This document shows, piece by piece, positions 36,496-46,000 of a stretch of DNA of 58,388 nt. Below the pieces are notes generated by a model. That model was not told the origin of the DNA, searched no databases, and saw only the letters and a program-made list of their open reading frames with translations. A program made the position numbers and the translations under genes. Numbering within the stretch: position 1 is the first letter of the stretch; each line of letters begins with the position of its first letter. Source of the stretch: Enterococcus ureasiticus (GTDB taxonomy: Bacteria > Bacillota > Bacilli > Lactobacillales > Enterococcaceae); contig NZ_MIJZ01000018.1 in assembly GCF_001730285.1 (NCBI RefSeq), positions 1-58,388 on the forward strand, written 5' to 3'.

Positions 36496-37641
36496 ATGAC
36501 ATTAAAACAAAAAATTATAGAAGAAAGTAAACGTTTAGGAATCGATAAGATAGGTTTTGCTTCAGCTGAACCATTTTATGAATTAGAGGATTCGTTGAAA
36601 GAACAAAGAAAGCTCGGCTATAACTCGGGTTTTGAGCATCAAGTGATCGAAGAACGGATTTATCCAGAAAAGACTTTTGAAAATCCTAAAACGATTATTT
36701 CTATTGCATTGGCCTATCCAACGAAAATCGGAGGGAAAGTACCGAGAGATGAAAAACGCGGGATGTTTGCCAGAGCTTCATGGGGAATCGATTATCATGA
36801 TGTTTTACGCGATCGATTATCAAAATTGATTGATTTTATTCACTCACAAGCCCAAAGTTTAGAGGAATCTGGTGAATGGCGGTTTGCCCCTCAAGTTGAT
36901 ACTGGGGAATTAGTTGATGTCGCAGTTGCCCAACGTGCAGGCTTAGGGTTTATTGGAAGAAATGGTTTGTTGATCACAGAAGAGTTTGGTTCGTTTGTTT
37001 ATTTAGGAGAAATCGTAACCAACATCGATTTTGAAGTAGATGAACCTGTGCCTTTTGGCTGTGGGGATTGTACTCGTTGTGTTACGGCGTGTCCTACGCA
37101 AGCACTTTTAGGTAATGGCAGTATGAATGCTAAAAAATGTTTATCCTATCAAACACAAACCAAAGATATGATGCCAGAAGAATACCGGAGAAAAATGCAT
37201 AACGTAATCTATGGCTGTGATATTTGTCAGTTGGTCTGTCCTTATAACAGAGGAAAAGATTTTCATTTTCATAAAGAAATGGAGCCTGAGGTGGATACTG
37301 TTTACCCTAAGTTAAAGCCGATGCTGAGTATGTCAAACAAAGAATTTAAAACGCAATTCGGACATTTGTCAGGTTCTTGGCGGGGAAAAAAACCATTGCA
37401 AAGAAATGCCTTGATTGCATTAGCGAATTTGGGTGATCGTAGTGCATTGCCAGAAATTTTAGTTTGTGCAAAAGAGGATGTTCGTCCTGTAATCAGAGGA
37501 ACAGCTGCTTGGGCGATCGGTAAATTAGGAAATAAAGAAGCGGAAAAATGGATCGATGTTTTAACTGAGTTGTTGGAAGTAGAGCCAGAAACAGAAGTGC
37601 TTAAGGAAATACAGAATGCCATCAAACAATTGAAAAAATAA
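36496..37641 (+). CDS. queG: Epoxyqueuosine reductase
   Basis: The 381-residue protein catalyses the last step of queuosine synthesis in tRNA, using cobalamin and two [4Fe-4S] clusters. Both ferredoxin-type motifs are complete: [16 protein letters not shown] and [13 protein letters not shown]. The N-terminal domain has [10 protein letters not shown], and a C-terminal HEAT-like extension (about 300-380, with [13 protein letters not shown]) is normal for Gram-positive QueG. The ATG at 36496 lies nine bases after AAGGAG. It is monocistronic, with a terminator four bases past the stop. Confidence 0.96.
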   Translation: MTLKQKIIEESKRLGIDKIGFASAEPFYELEDSLKEQRKLGYNSGFEHQVIEERIYPEKTFENPKTIISIALAYPTKIGGKVPRDEKRGMFARASWGIDYHDVLRDRLSKLIDFIHSQAQSLEESGEWRFAPQVDTGELVDVAVAQRAGLGFIGRNGLLITEEFGSFVYLGEIVTNIDFEVDEPVPFGCGDCTRCVTACPTQALLGNGSMNAKKCLSYQTQTKDMMPEEYRRKMHNVIYGCDICQLVCPYNRGKDFHFHKEMEPEVDTVYPKLKPMLSMSNKEFKTQFGHLSGSWRGKKPLQRNALIALANLGDRSALPEILVCAKEDVRPVIRGTAAWAIGKLGNKEAEKWIDVLTELLEVEPETEVLKEIQNAIKQLKK

Positions 37642-37644
37642 TAA

Positions 37645-37686
37645 AGAAAAAGCGCTGAAAAGAACATCTCTTCAGTGCTTTTTGAT
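37645..37686. terminator. queG terminator, probably bidirectional
   Basis: AAAAAGCGCTGAA pairs with TTCAGTGCTTTTT (one G-T pair), with A- and T-runs. The next gene is convergent. Confidence 0.85.
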
Positions 37687-37701
37687 ATTAAAATAATAAA
37701 A

Positions 37702-38001
37702 CTAAGCTTTAGCAGCTTCTTTAGGTTCGCGGCCTAAAATAGCTTGTAAGACTGTTAAGACACCATATGAAGCTAAAATTGCGTAAATCAAGCTAGAGTA
37801 GGTTGAAATATCAAAATCCCACGTTTTGTAAATAACTAAAACAATTGCTAAAACAATAGCTGCAAGAACATTCAAGAATGCGAACGCCCATAGATTTCCG
37901 TTTTCTTTACGTGAAAGATAATAGATCGAAAACCATAAACTTAATACGCCCCAAGCGATGCAGACTAAAATAGCTGCCCAATAAATAATAAATGCTACCA
38001 C
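37702..38001 (-). CDS. Small three-helix membrane protein of unknown function
   Basis: The 99-residue protein has hydrophobic segments at about 4-27, 37-58 and 67-88 and a short charged tail. I do not recognise a named family. The start is a GTG at 38001, seven bases after GAGGTG; the ribosome site supports it. It stands alone between queG and the sirtuin gene. Reading frame, length and ribosome site make it a real gene; the function is unknown. Confidence 0.7.
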   Translation of the reverse strand: MVAFIIYWAAILVCIAWGVLSLWFSIYYLSRKENGNLWAFAFLNVLAAIVLAIVLVIYKTWDFDISTYSSLIYAILASYGVLTVLQAILGREPKEAAKA

Positions 38002-38202
38002 GAAGTTTCACCTCACTTTTATACATTAAGTATTCTATCACGTTCTCTTTTGTTTGTCATGAAAAGACAGTGAAAAACCTGACATTCTTAAAAGCTTCTC
38101 ACTTGTTTTTGGCCGTTCGTAAGTAGCATTTCAATTGAGTAGAATAAAGTATTTCTTTTTTATTTTATGCGAATATTTTTTCTCTCTGCTCATCATATAC
38201 GC

Positions 38203-38208
38203 TATAAT
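38203..38208 (+). promoter_or_regulatory. -10 element of the sirtuin-niaR operon
   Basis: A perfect TATAAT lies 22 nt before the sirtuin start codon. The -35 region is not consensus. The short distance means an mRNA leader of only about 15 nt, just enough for the GGGAG ribosome site. Confidence 0.45.
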
Positions 38209-38230
38209 AGACCTATTGGGAGATGAAAAT

Positions 38231-38935
38231 ATGCAAAAGATTGATGAAAAAAACGCCGTAAGCCTGATTGAGCAAGCCGAAAAGATCACATTCTTAACTG
38301 GTGCTGGCGTTTCGACCGCTTCTGGTGTTCCTGATTATCGCTCGCTGTCTGGAATATATCATGGCATCGAACGCCCAGAATATTTGCTAAGTCATTCTTG
38401 TATGCTTGAAGAACCAGAGAAATTTTATTCATTTGTGCAAACTTTATATCATCCACAGGCAAAACCAAATAGTATCCATATGAAAATGGCAGAATTGGAA
38501 AAAATAAAAGACACATGGGTCATTTCGCAAAATGTAGATGGGCTTCATGCTGCAGCAGGATCGCAACGCTTAGTTAATTTTCATGGGGATTTGTATGATT
38601 GCTATTGCAGAAAGTGTGGACAAAAAGTTTCAGCGAAGACGTATTTACTATCTGATCGTCATGATCAATGCGGTGGTCAAATCCGTCCAAATATCGTATT
38701 GTATGAAGAAGGTTTAGACGAACAAGCAATTGCTGTATCGATTGAAGCCGTGGCTGAAGCGGAACTGATCGTTATTGTAGGCACTACTTTCCAAGTACAT
38801 CCATTTTGTGACTTGATTCATTATGCAACAGATACCGCAAAAATCTTAGTGATCAACCAAACTGCGGTTCAATTAAATAGAGAGTCTTACTTTTTTAAAC
38901 AAGATGCAGTGAAGGTCTTTGAAAATATTTTATAG
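38231..38935 (+). CDS. Sir2-family NAD-dependent protein deacylase
   Basis: The 234-residue sirtuin has GAGVSTASGVPDYRS (24-38), QNVDGLH (100-106) and catalytic His118 in FHGD. It removes acyl groups from lysine while consuming NAD and releasing nicotinamide. The zinc motif is altered: Cys126-x-x-Cys129 is normal, but the second pair is His144-x-x-Cys147. The start is the ATG at 38231 after GGGAG; a longer frame from 38135 encodes a hydrophobic stretch, lacks a ribosome site and precedes the -10. It is first in an operon with an acetyltransferase-mutase and the niacin repressor NiaR. Confidence 0.9.
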   Translation: MQKIDEKNAVSLIEQAEKITFLTGAGVSTASGVPDYRSLSGIYHGIERPEYLLSHSCMLEEPEKFYSFVQTLYHPQAKPNSIHMKMAELEKIKDTWVISQNVDGLHAAAGSQRLVNFHGDLYDCYCRKCGQKVSAKTYLLSDRHDQCGGQIRPNIVLYEEGLDEQAIAVSIEAVAEAELIVIVGTTFQVHPFCDLIHYATDTAKILVINQTAVQLNRESYFFKQDAVKVFENIL

Positions 38936-38947
38936 AGGAGTTTTTTT

Positions 38948-39787
38948 ATGGAAGAAATTAAATCAGAACGACAAAAAATGATCGATGGTGAACTTTATTT
39001 TGCAGGTGACCCAGAACTTGCAACAGCCCGCAAGTTTGCGAGAGAACAAATGAAGTTGATCAACAAAGAAGAAGACAGCCACATTCGCCGTCAATTAGTA
39101 GAAGAGACATTTGGAACAGTAGGAACAGGCAGCTATATTGAACCGTCGATTAGCTTTGATTACGGATTTAATATTCATGTAGGGAAAAATTTCTATGCTA
39201 ATTTTAACAGTATTTTTCTAGATATATGTCCGATTACGATCGGTGATAACTGTATGTTCGGACCAAACGCTCAATTATATGCAGCAACGCATCCGTTACA
39301 TCCCGTTAAACGAAATAGTGGTTTGGAATACGGTAAGCCTATTACCATCGGTGATAATGTTTGGCTGGGTGGTGGTGTTGTAATCACGCCGGGTGTGACT
39401 TTAGGAAATAATGTCGTGGTAGCAGCAGGTTCGGTTGTCACAAAATCATTTCCGGACAATTGTGTGATCGGCGGAAATCCTGCGAAAATCATCAAGGAAA
39501 TAGAACTAGATGAAAAACGGTCACCACTCACGATTCAGCGCGATAAAATCAATGCGCTAGACAAACAAATTGTTGCTTTATTAGAAGAGCGCATGGATGT
39601 AGTTGAAGCAATCGCTACAATCAAAAAAACATCAGAACAGCCAATATTAGATATTTCAAGAGAGCAAGAAGTTTTAGCAAAAATCGACACATATATTGAG
39701 AACGATCAATACAAAGAAACAATCAAGGAAACGTATCAAGGGATCATGGACGCTTCGAAAAGGTTCCAGCAAAAGCAAATGGATTAA
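38948..39787 (+). CDS. Sugar O-acetyltransferase fused to an AroQ-type chorismate mutase
   Basis: Residues 1-185 are a maltose/galactoside O-acetyltransferase: N-terminal MIDGELYFAGDPEL, left-handed beta-helix hexapeptides, catalytic His115 in ATHPLHP, and the end GGNPAKIIKEI. Residues about 195-275 are a chorismate mutase II domain. All E. coli CM active-site positions align: Arg198 (R11), Arg215 (R28), Lys226 (K39), Asp235 (D48), Arg238 (R51), Glu239 (E52) and Gln274 (Q88). A plain maltose acetyltransferase is about 185 residues, so the extension is a full second enzyme. It sits between a sirtuin and niaR, 12 and 21 nt apart. How the two reactions relate is unknown. Confidence 0.88.
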   Translation: MEEIKSERQKMIDGELYFAGDPELATARKFAREQMKLINKEEDSHIRRQLVEETFGTVGTGSYIEPSISFDYGFNIHVGKNFYANFNSIFLDICPITIGDNCMFGPNAQLYAATHPLHPVKRNSGLEYGKPITIGDNVWLGGGVVITPGVTLGNNVVVAAGSVVTKSFPDNCVIGGNPAKIIKEIELDEKRSPLTIQRDKINALDKQIVALLEERMDVVEAIATIKKTSEQPILDISREQEVLAKIDTYIENDQYKETIKETYQGIMDASKRFQQKQMD

Positions 39788-39808
39788 GAGGCAACAGGAG
39801 GAAATTGG

Positions 39809-40327
39809 ATGGATGGTATTAAAAGACGAGAAGCAATTTTACTCGAATTAGAATCAGCAGATAAACCAATCAGTGCCAGTCGTTTTGCAAAAGAATTCAA
39901 AGTTAGCCGCCAAATCGTGGTTGGAGATGTGGCGCTGTTAAGGGCAGCAGGTTACGAAATTATCGCAACAGCTAGAGGCTATTTGCTTGAGTCTGAAAAA
40001 GACAAACAAGGCGTTGTCAGAAAAATAGCTTGCCAGCATATGCCACAGCAAACCGAAGACGAACTACTAACAATCGTTTCTCTAGGTGGCGAAGTGCTAG
40101 ATGTGGTGGTCGAACATCCGATTTATGGTGAATTAACAGGAGGCCTGCATATTCACACGGAAAAAGAAGTGAAAGAGTTTGTTAAAGCCTATGAAAAAAG
40201 CAGGGCTTCGTTATTATCTGAGTTGACCGGTGGAATTCATTTGCATACGATTCGTTGTGAAAATGAAGACACCCTTAACCGTATCAAAGAAGCATTAGCA
40301 CAAAAAGGAATTTTGTATAAAGGTTAA
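39809..40327 (+). CDS. niaR: Niacin-responsive repressor NiaR (HTH-3H)
   Basis: The 172-residue protein has an N-terminal winged helix (RREAILLELESADKPISASRFAKEFKVSRQ, read as two blocks) and a C-terminal 3H domain with its conserved histidines: CQHMPQ, VEHPIYGELTGGLHIHT and LTGGIHLHT. NiaR represses NAD synthesis or niacin uptake genes when nicotinic acid is plentiful. It is third in the operon after the sirtuin, which produces nicotinamide, so the grouping links NAD consumption with niacin sensing. AGGAGG lies nine bases before the ATG. A NiaR operator in the window was not identified. Confidence 0.93.
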   Translation: MDGIKRREAILLELESADKPISASRFAKEFKVSRQIVVGDVALLRAAGYEIIATARGYLLESEKDKQGVVRKIACQHMPQQTEDELLTIVSLGGEVLDVVVEHPIYGELTGGLHIHTEKEVKEFVKAYEKSRASLLSELTGGIHLHTIRCENEDTLNRIKEALAQKGILYKG

Positions 40328-40406
40328 TGATAGAAGCCGGCTTTTTTCTCGCCATTTATTTTTGGTTTAGAGTGTGCAAAGAAAAAGCAAGGAGGCAGTA
40401 AAAATC

Positions 40407-41054
40407 ATGAAAAAGGCTATAATAATTTGTTTAGGAATGTTTTTGTTATTGGCGGGGTGTTCAAATGGTAAAACGAAAGAAACTCTTGCTAGTTCAAGTG
40501 AAGGCAATGCAAGTAGTAACAGTTTAGTTAGTGAATCTAAATCCCAAAGCACAAGTAATTCTGCTCAAGCTACAACAAGTAAAACAGCAGAGCACTTAAA
40601 TTCTCAAGAAACATCAACATCAGATGGAAATAGAGAATATCCATATGAAGTGTCACTAAATGAACTAAAATCAGAAGGTGCATTTACAAGAAATGGGATG
40701 AATATTCCTCAAAGAATCGAATTGACATTTGAAGAGGATACTCAAGGAATAGCGTCTTTTATCAATACAGGACCAGAACGAGAGTATGTGACGAGCTTTG
40801 CAATTTCTTATCAGTCCATTCCTACCAAAGCAATCCGTATTTTTTCGGCAGAGACGAATGAAATACGTACCGTGTATGTGAACACAGAGTTAGTGTTAGG
40901 CAATCGATTGTCCAGTGATCAAGGTCGTGATATGTCTGGCAATCTATATGTTTTCATTAATAAAAGCGGCAACTTATCATTAGCAACACCGAATTATGCT
41001 GGAAATGTTGAGACAAAAGACTTCGATATTATGTTAGAGTATTTACCAAAATAA
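40407..41054 (+). CDS. Lipoprotein of unknown function
   Basis: The 215-residue protein has a lipoprotein signal with LLAGC (Cys18), a Ser/Thr/Asn-rich linker to about residue 75, and a compact domain of about 130 residues that I do not assign. The start is the ATG at 40407, with AAGGAGG at 40389-40395; an upstream frame start at 40374 overlaps the ribosome site. It is 79 nt after niaR with no clear promoter, so it may share that transcript. A strong terminator follows. Confidence 0.78.
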   Translation: MKKAIIICLGMFLLLAGCSNGKTKETLASSSEGNASSNSLVSESKSQSTSNSAQATTSKTAEHLNSQETSTSDGNREYPYEVSLNELKSEGAFTRNGMNIPQRIELTFEEDTQGIASFINTGPEREYVTSFAISYQSIPTKAIRIFSAETNEIRTVYVNTELVLGNRLSSDQGRDMSGNLYVFINKSGNLSLATPNYAGNVETKDFDIMLEYLPK

Positions 41055-41079
41055 GTAGAGAAAATAAAATAGACCCATA

Positions 41080-41124
41080 AAAAAAGCTTTATCAGAAATC
41101 AAAATGACTTCTGATAAAGCTTTT
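41080..41124. terminator. Bidirectional terminator between the lipoprotein and ldh
   Basis: AAAAGCTTTATCAGAA pairs perfectly with TTCTGATAAAGCTTTT around an 11-base loop. Convergent genes flank it. Confidence 0.9.
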
Positions 41125-41137
41125 CAACTGTCTTTTT

Positions 41138-42118
41138 TTAATTATCTTCTGCTTCAAATTTCTCAAAAGCAGATTTAATGACTTCCTTCAGTGCGTTAGC
41201 AGAAGCATTCATGCGATCCATTTCAGAATCTGTCAATGGAATTTCAATGACTTGTTTGATTCCTTGACGATTGATTACAGCAGGTGCGCCGATGTAAATA
41301 TCATTTTGTCCATACTCACCATCTAAATAAACAGATAGCGGGAAGACAGAATCTTCATCGTCTAAAATTGCTTTTGTAATTCGAGCTAAGGCAGCAGCAA
41401 TTCCGTAGAATGTCGCACCTTTTTTCTCGATGATTGAATAAGCAGCATCTCTTACATTGAAGAATAAGTTGACCATTGCTTCCTCATCTACATCGGGGTT
41501 GTTTTTGACCCATTCATAAATTTGTAAGCCAGCAACATTGGCATGAGACCAAACTGGAAATTCGGTATCTCCGTGTTCGCCTAAGATATAAGCATGGACA
41601 TTACGAGCATCTACGTGAACTAATTCAGCGATTGCTTGACGGAAACGGGCTGAGTCAAGAGAGGTCCCAGAACCGATAACGCGTTCTTTTGGAAATCCTG
41701 AGAATTTCCATGTAGAATAAGTTAAAATATCAACTGGGTTAGCAGCGACTAAGAAAATGCCGTTAAAGCCAGAATCAACGATTGCAGTGACGATTTGTTT
41801 GTTGATCTTTAAGTTTTTATGAACTAAATCGATTCTTGTTTCACCAGGTTTTTGTGCGGCTCCAGCCGTCAATACGACAAGATCAGCATCATGACAATCG
41901 TCATAAGTGGCCGCATAAATCTTTTTAGGAGAAGTAAAGGCTAATGCATGAGATAAATCAGCCGCATCTCCTTCGGTTTTCTTTGTATCTATATCAATAA
42001 TACCAACTTCTTGAGCAATATTTTGAGTGACTAAGGCAAAAGCATAACTAGATCCGACAGCGCCATCTCCAACTAAAATTACTTTTTGGTGGTCTTTGTT
42101 CCCAACTGCTGCAGTCAT
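41138..42118 (-). CDS. ldh: L-lactate dehydrogenase
   Basis: The 326-residue protein is the NAD-dependent enzyme that reduces pyruvate to lactate and regenerates NAD in homolactic fermentation. Seen are the nucleotide site [14 protein letters not shown], substrate-site [23 protein letters not shown] and the catalytic His in [14 protein letters not shown]. The start is the ATG at 42118 because AAAGGA lies eight bases upstream; an in-frame ATG at 42127 abuts that site. The sequence is close to enterococcal Ldh-1. It is monocistronic with a consensus-like promoter overlapped by a candidate Rex operator. Confidence 0.96.
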   Translation of the reverse strand: MTAAVGNKDHQKVILVGDGAVGSSYAFALVTQNIAQEVGIIDIDTKKTEGDAADLSHALAFTSPKKIYAATYDDCHDADLVVLTAGAAQKPGETRIDLVHKNLKINKQIVTAIVDSGFNGIFLVAANPVDILTYSTWKFSGFPKERVIGSGTSLDSARFRQAIAELVHVDARNVHAYILGEHGDTEFPVWSHANVAGLQIYEWVKNNPDVDEEAMVNLFFNVRDAAYSIIEKKGATFYGIAAALARITKAILDDEDSVFPLSVYLDGEYGQNDIYIGAPAVINRQGIKQVIEIPLTDSEMDRMNASANALKEVIKSAFEKFEAEDN

Positions 42119-42156
42119 GTGTATCATTCCTTTCAGATAATTGTTTTATCACAATG

Positions 42157-42185
42157 ATAATACCACCGTTTGTGAGGTTTGTCAC
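42157..42185 (-). promoter_or_regulatory. ldh promoter
   Basis: On the minus strand GTGACA (42185-42180) and TATTAT (42162-42157) are 17 bases apart. The upstream side (42186-42220) is A/T rich. The ldh start lies 38 nt downstream. Confidence 0.7.
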
Positions 42186-42187
42186 GT
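42170..42187. promoter_or_regulatory. Candidate Rex operator over the ldh -35
   Basis: TTGTGA-N6-TCACGT fits the Rex pattern TTGTGA-N6-TCACAA at ten of twelve half-site bases. It covers the -35 hexamer, so binding would block transcription until NADH rises. Rex control of fermentation genes is known in Gram-positives; this site itself is inferred. Confidence 0.5.
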
Positions 42188-42356
42188 TTTTTGTTTATAT
42201 AAATTAATACAGTTTTTAGGGGTGTTTCATAAGAAAACTCTTTCATGTGCGGTATTTCACTATTTGCGATTTTGCTGATTTTTTTTATCTTTAAAGAATT
42301 AAATCAAGCTTATGGCTTTTTTAAGAATTTAAATGAGCCGGCAATCGTGTGTTTTA

Positions 42357-42365
42357 TGGTATAAT
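42357..42365 (+). promoter_or_regulatory. Extended -10 promoter of pth-mfd
   Basis: TG-g-TATAAT is a perfect extended -10; there is no good -35. The predicted mRNA starts near 42372, directly at a stable hairpin (42375-42399), leaving a ~95-nt leader before pth. The rest of the ldh-pth gap holds the ldh promoter and nothing else I can name. Confidence 0.6.
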
Positions 42366-42465
42366 TATAAAAAACTGGGCAAGGGATTCTCCTGCCCAGA
42401 TATTTTGTGTTGGAGAATGAATAAATGGTGGTAAAAGAGCACCTCTTTAAGGAGAATATAAATAG

Positions 42466-43032
42466 ATGAAAATGATCGTTGGATTAGGTAATCCTGGAAG
42501 TAAATATCAAGAAACAAAACATAATATCGGGTTTATTACTGTAGATGAAATCGCTCACCGATACAATGCAACCTTTAATAGAAGTCAATTTGAAGCAGAT
42601 ATTGCTGAATTTTTTATAGGAACAGAAAAAATTATGTTGGTCAAACCACTTACGTTTATGAATGAGTCTGGCCGTTCAGTAGGTCCTTTAATGACCTATT
42701 ATGGTGTAGAAGATGAGGACTTGATCGTTATTTATGATGATCTAGATTTGGAAATAGGTAAGATCCGTTTGCGTGGAAAAGGTAGTGCTGGTGGCCATAA
42801 TGGTATTAAGAGCTTGATTTCGCATTTAGGAACAAATGTGTTTCCAAGAATCAAGATTGGCATTGGTCGTCCTATCGGCAGTAACACAGTTATCCATCAT
42901 GTATTGACTGGTTTTCCTAAAGAAAAACATGAGGAGATTTTATTAGCAGTGAAAAGCGCAGCTGATGCCGCAATTTATGCATGTGAAGGACATACGTTTG
43001 TTGATACGATGAATCAATTTAATGGAAAATAA
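42466..43032 (+). CDS. pth: Peptidyl-tRNA hydrolase
   Basis: The 188-residue protein frees tRNA from prematurely released peptidyl-tRNA. Catalytic and family motifs are present: GLGNPGSKYQETKHNIGF (catalytic His20), FMNESGRSV, DDLDLEIGKIRLRGKGSAGGHNGIKS (shown here as part of a longer conserved block) and RIKIGIGRP. Length is normal. AAGGAG lies 11 bases before the ATG. It begins the conserved firmicute block pth-mfd. Confidence 0.97.
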   Translation: MKMIVGLGNPGSKYQETKHNIGFITVDEIAHRYNATFNRSQFEADIAEFFIGTEKIMLVKPLTFMNESGRSVGPLMTYYGVEDEDLIVIYDDLDLEIGKIRLRGKGSAGGHNGIKSLISHLGTNVFPRIKIGIGRPIGSNTVIHHVLTGFPKEKHEEILLAVKSAADAAIYACEGHTFVDTMNQFNGK

Positions 43033-43065
43033 GAAAAATAGAACGTATAGAAGGAGGAGCCCGTT

Positions 43066-46000
43066 TTGAACATCATTGAACGAATTGGTGCAAGTGAACT
43101 AGCCCGAGAGTGGCAAAAGCAACTAACAGGAAATACGCGCCAACTGATTACAGGTTTAGCCGGCTCTGCTAAAACACTGGTCATGACGAGTGGCTACAAA
43201 GAAAAAAACAAAAAAATCGTCGTAGCTGTTCCAAATCTTTATTATGGAAACCAGCTAGTTGAAGATTTTCGTAATATTTTATCAGATGAAGAAGTGTATA
43301 TATTTCCTGTAGATGAAGTATTGTCTGCTGAAATGGCTTTTTCTTCACCAGAAGCTAGAGCAGAGAGAGTTGCGGCACTTAATTTTCTTTTAACAGATCA
43401 AGCGGGGATCATCGTTGTTCCTGTAGCAGGTCTAAGAAAATATTTGCCAAGTAAACAAACGTGGAAACAAGCACAGCTTTACTGGGAAATTGGCGGAGAA
43501 ATTGAACTGGATACATTGGCACAACAACTAGTTTTGATGGGATATGAGCGCCAATCTTTAGTTGGCAAGCCTGGTGATTTTAGTATTCGGGGCAGTATTG
43601 TCGATGTCTATCCGTTAAATTCTGAATATCCAGTCAGAGCAGAATTATTCGATATTGAAATTGATTCTCTACGTTATTTTGAAGCAGATACCCAACGCTC
43701 TGTAGAAGCAATTGAATCTGTGATGCTTTCACCAATGACTGATCTTGTCTTTTCAAAAGAAGACTTGATTCATGGTGAAAAAGAATTGAGCAAAGCGTTA
43801 GAAAAAAGAGTAGCGATTGCTAAAGATACTGCTGAAAAAGACTTTCTTCAGGATTACTTTGGTCAGTTAGCGACCTCGTGGAGTCAAGGAATTCCTACAG
43901 ACACAGCGCATTACTATACAGACCTTTTATATGAAATAAAAACAACGTTGCTGGATTATATTGGAGAAGACAGTTTAGTCTTTGTGGATGATTATGCGCG
44001 GATTTTAGAAGCCGAACGTGAAATTATTCGTGAGGAAAATGAGTGGCAAGTGCTTAAATTAGAAGAAATGCGTGTTTTTCCAGAGCAAACATTTGGCTTG
44101 GAGTTTCATGAGCAAGTAAGGAAAATGACCTTTTCGACAACGTTCTTTTCATTATTCCAAAAAGGAATGGGCAATCTACGTTTTCAAGCAATTCATAATT
44201 TTCAGTATCGTTCAATGCAACAGTTTTTCGGTCAAATGCCGTTACTAAAAACGGAAATGGATCGCTGGCAAAAACAAGATCAAACTGTTGTGGTTTTTGT
44301 ACCGACGAAAGAACGCAGTCAAAAAGTCGAAGAGCTGTTTCGTGATTTTGATATTTCAAGTGTGACCGTTTCTGCTGATAAATTAATAGAAGGAAAAATT
44401 CAAATCGTTGAAGGTTCGTTGCAATCCGGGTTTGAATTACCTGTAGAAAAAATCGTAGCCATCACGGAAAAAGAAATTTTCCATACCACAACGAAAAAAA
44501 GAGCACGCCGCCAAACCGTTTCAAATGCAGAACGCTTAAAAAGTTATAGTGATCTAAAAAATGGGGATTATGTCGTTCATGCGAATCACGGTATCGGTAA
44601 ATATATTGGGATGCAAACGCTAGAAGTTGATGGCGTTCACCAAGATTACATCACGATTTTATATCAAAATGATGATAAGCTATTTATTCCAGTCACACAA
44701 CTCAACCTGATCCAGAAGTTCGTAGCGTCTGAAGCGAAATCGCCTAAAGTTAACAAATTAGGTGGTAGTGAATGGAGCAAAACCAAGCGTAAAGTGTCTT
44801 CTAAAATCGAAGATATCGCAGACGATTTAATCCAGCTTTACGCCTCAAGAGAATCTGAAAAAGGCTATGCTTTTCCGCCGGACGATGCTTACCAAAAAGA
44901 ATTTGAAGATGCCTTTCCTTATAGTGAAACTGACGATCAGTTGCGTAGCACGGCTGAGATCAAACATGATATGGAAAAAACACGACCAATGGATCGATTG
45001 CTGGTCGGTGATGTGGGCTACGGAAAAACAGAAGTAGCGTTACGTGCTGCATTCAAAGCAATCAACAATAATAAACAAGTGGCTTTTTTAGTTCCGACAA
45101 CGATTTTAGCACAGCAACATTACGAGACTATGTTGGACCGATTTGAAGGGTTTCCTGTCGAAGTAGGCTTGTTGAGTCGTTTTAGAACGAAAAAGCAACA
45201 AAGTGAAACAATCGAAAAAATCAAACATGGACAAGTGGATATCGTAGTTGGAACTCACCGTTTGCTTTCTCAAGATGTGAATTTTAGTGATCTTGGGTTG
45301 TTGGTAATTGACGAAGAACAACGTTTTGGTGTAAAACACAAAGAGCGTTTGAAACAATTACGAGCACAAGTAGATGTTTTAACACTGACTGCAACACCGA
45401 TTCCTAGAACATTGCATATGTCGATGCTTGGCGTACGTGATCTTTCAGTCATTGAAACACCACCAGAAAATCGTTATCCTATCCAAACGTATGTCATGGA
45501 AAATAATCCAGGTGCAATCAGAGAAGCAATCGAAAGAGAAATGGCTCGCGATGGGCAAGTTTTTTATCTTTATAATCGAGTTGACACCATCGAGCAAAAA
45601 GTTGAAGAAATTCAAGCGCTGGTTCCAGATGCCAGAATTGCATACGCGCATGGTCAGATGACTGAAGTTCAATTAGAAAATACCTTATTTGATTTTATTG
45701 AACGGCAATACGATGTTTTGGTTACAACAACGATCATTGAGACAGGTGTTGATATTCCAAATGCCAATACCCTTTTTGTAGAAAATGCCGATTATATGGG
45801 CTTATCTACATTGTATCAATTACGTGGCCGGGTTGGTCGGAGTAACCGTGTCGCATATGCTTATTTCATGTATGAACAACAGAAAATTTTAAATGAAGTC
45901 AGCGAAAAGCGTTTAGAAGCAATCAAAGATTTTACAGAACTAGGTTCTGGATTTAAAATTGCGATGCGTGATTTATCCATTCGTGGTGCTGGAAATCTAT

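Noticed and set aside
38135-38230. Sirtuin with an N-terminal membrane helix
   Set aside because: The extra 32 residues lie upstream of the -10 and the GGGAG ribosome site; cytoplasmic sirtuins start at the equivalent of 38231.
42362-42400. Intrinsic terminator upstream of pth
   Set aside because: The hairpin is stable but is followed by ATATTTTG rather than a T-run, and it lies directly after an extended -10.
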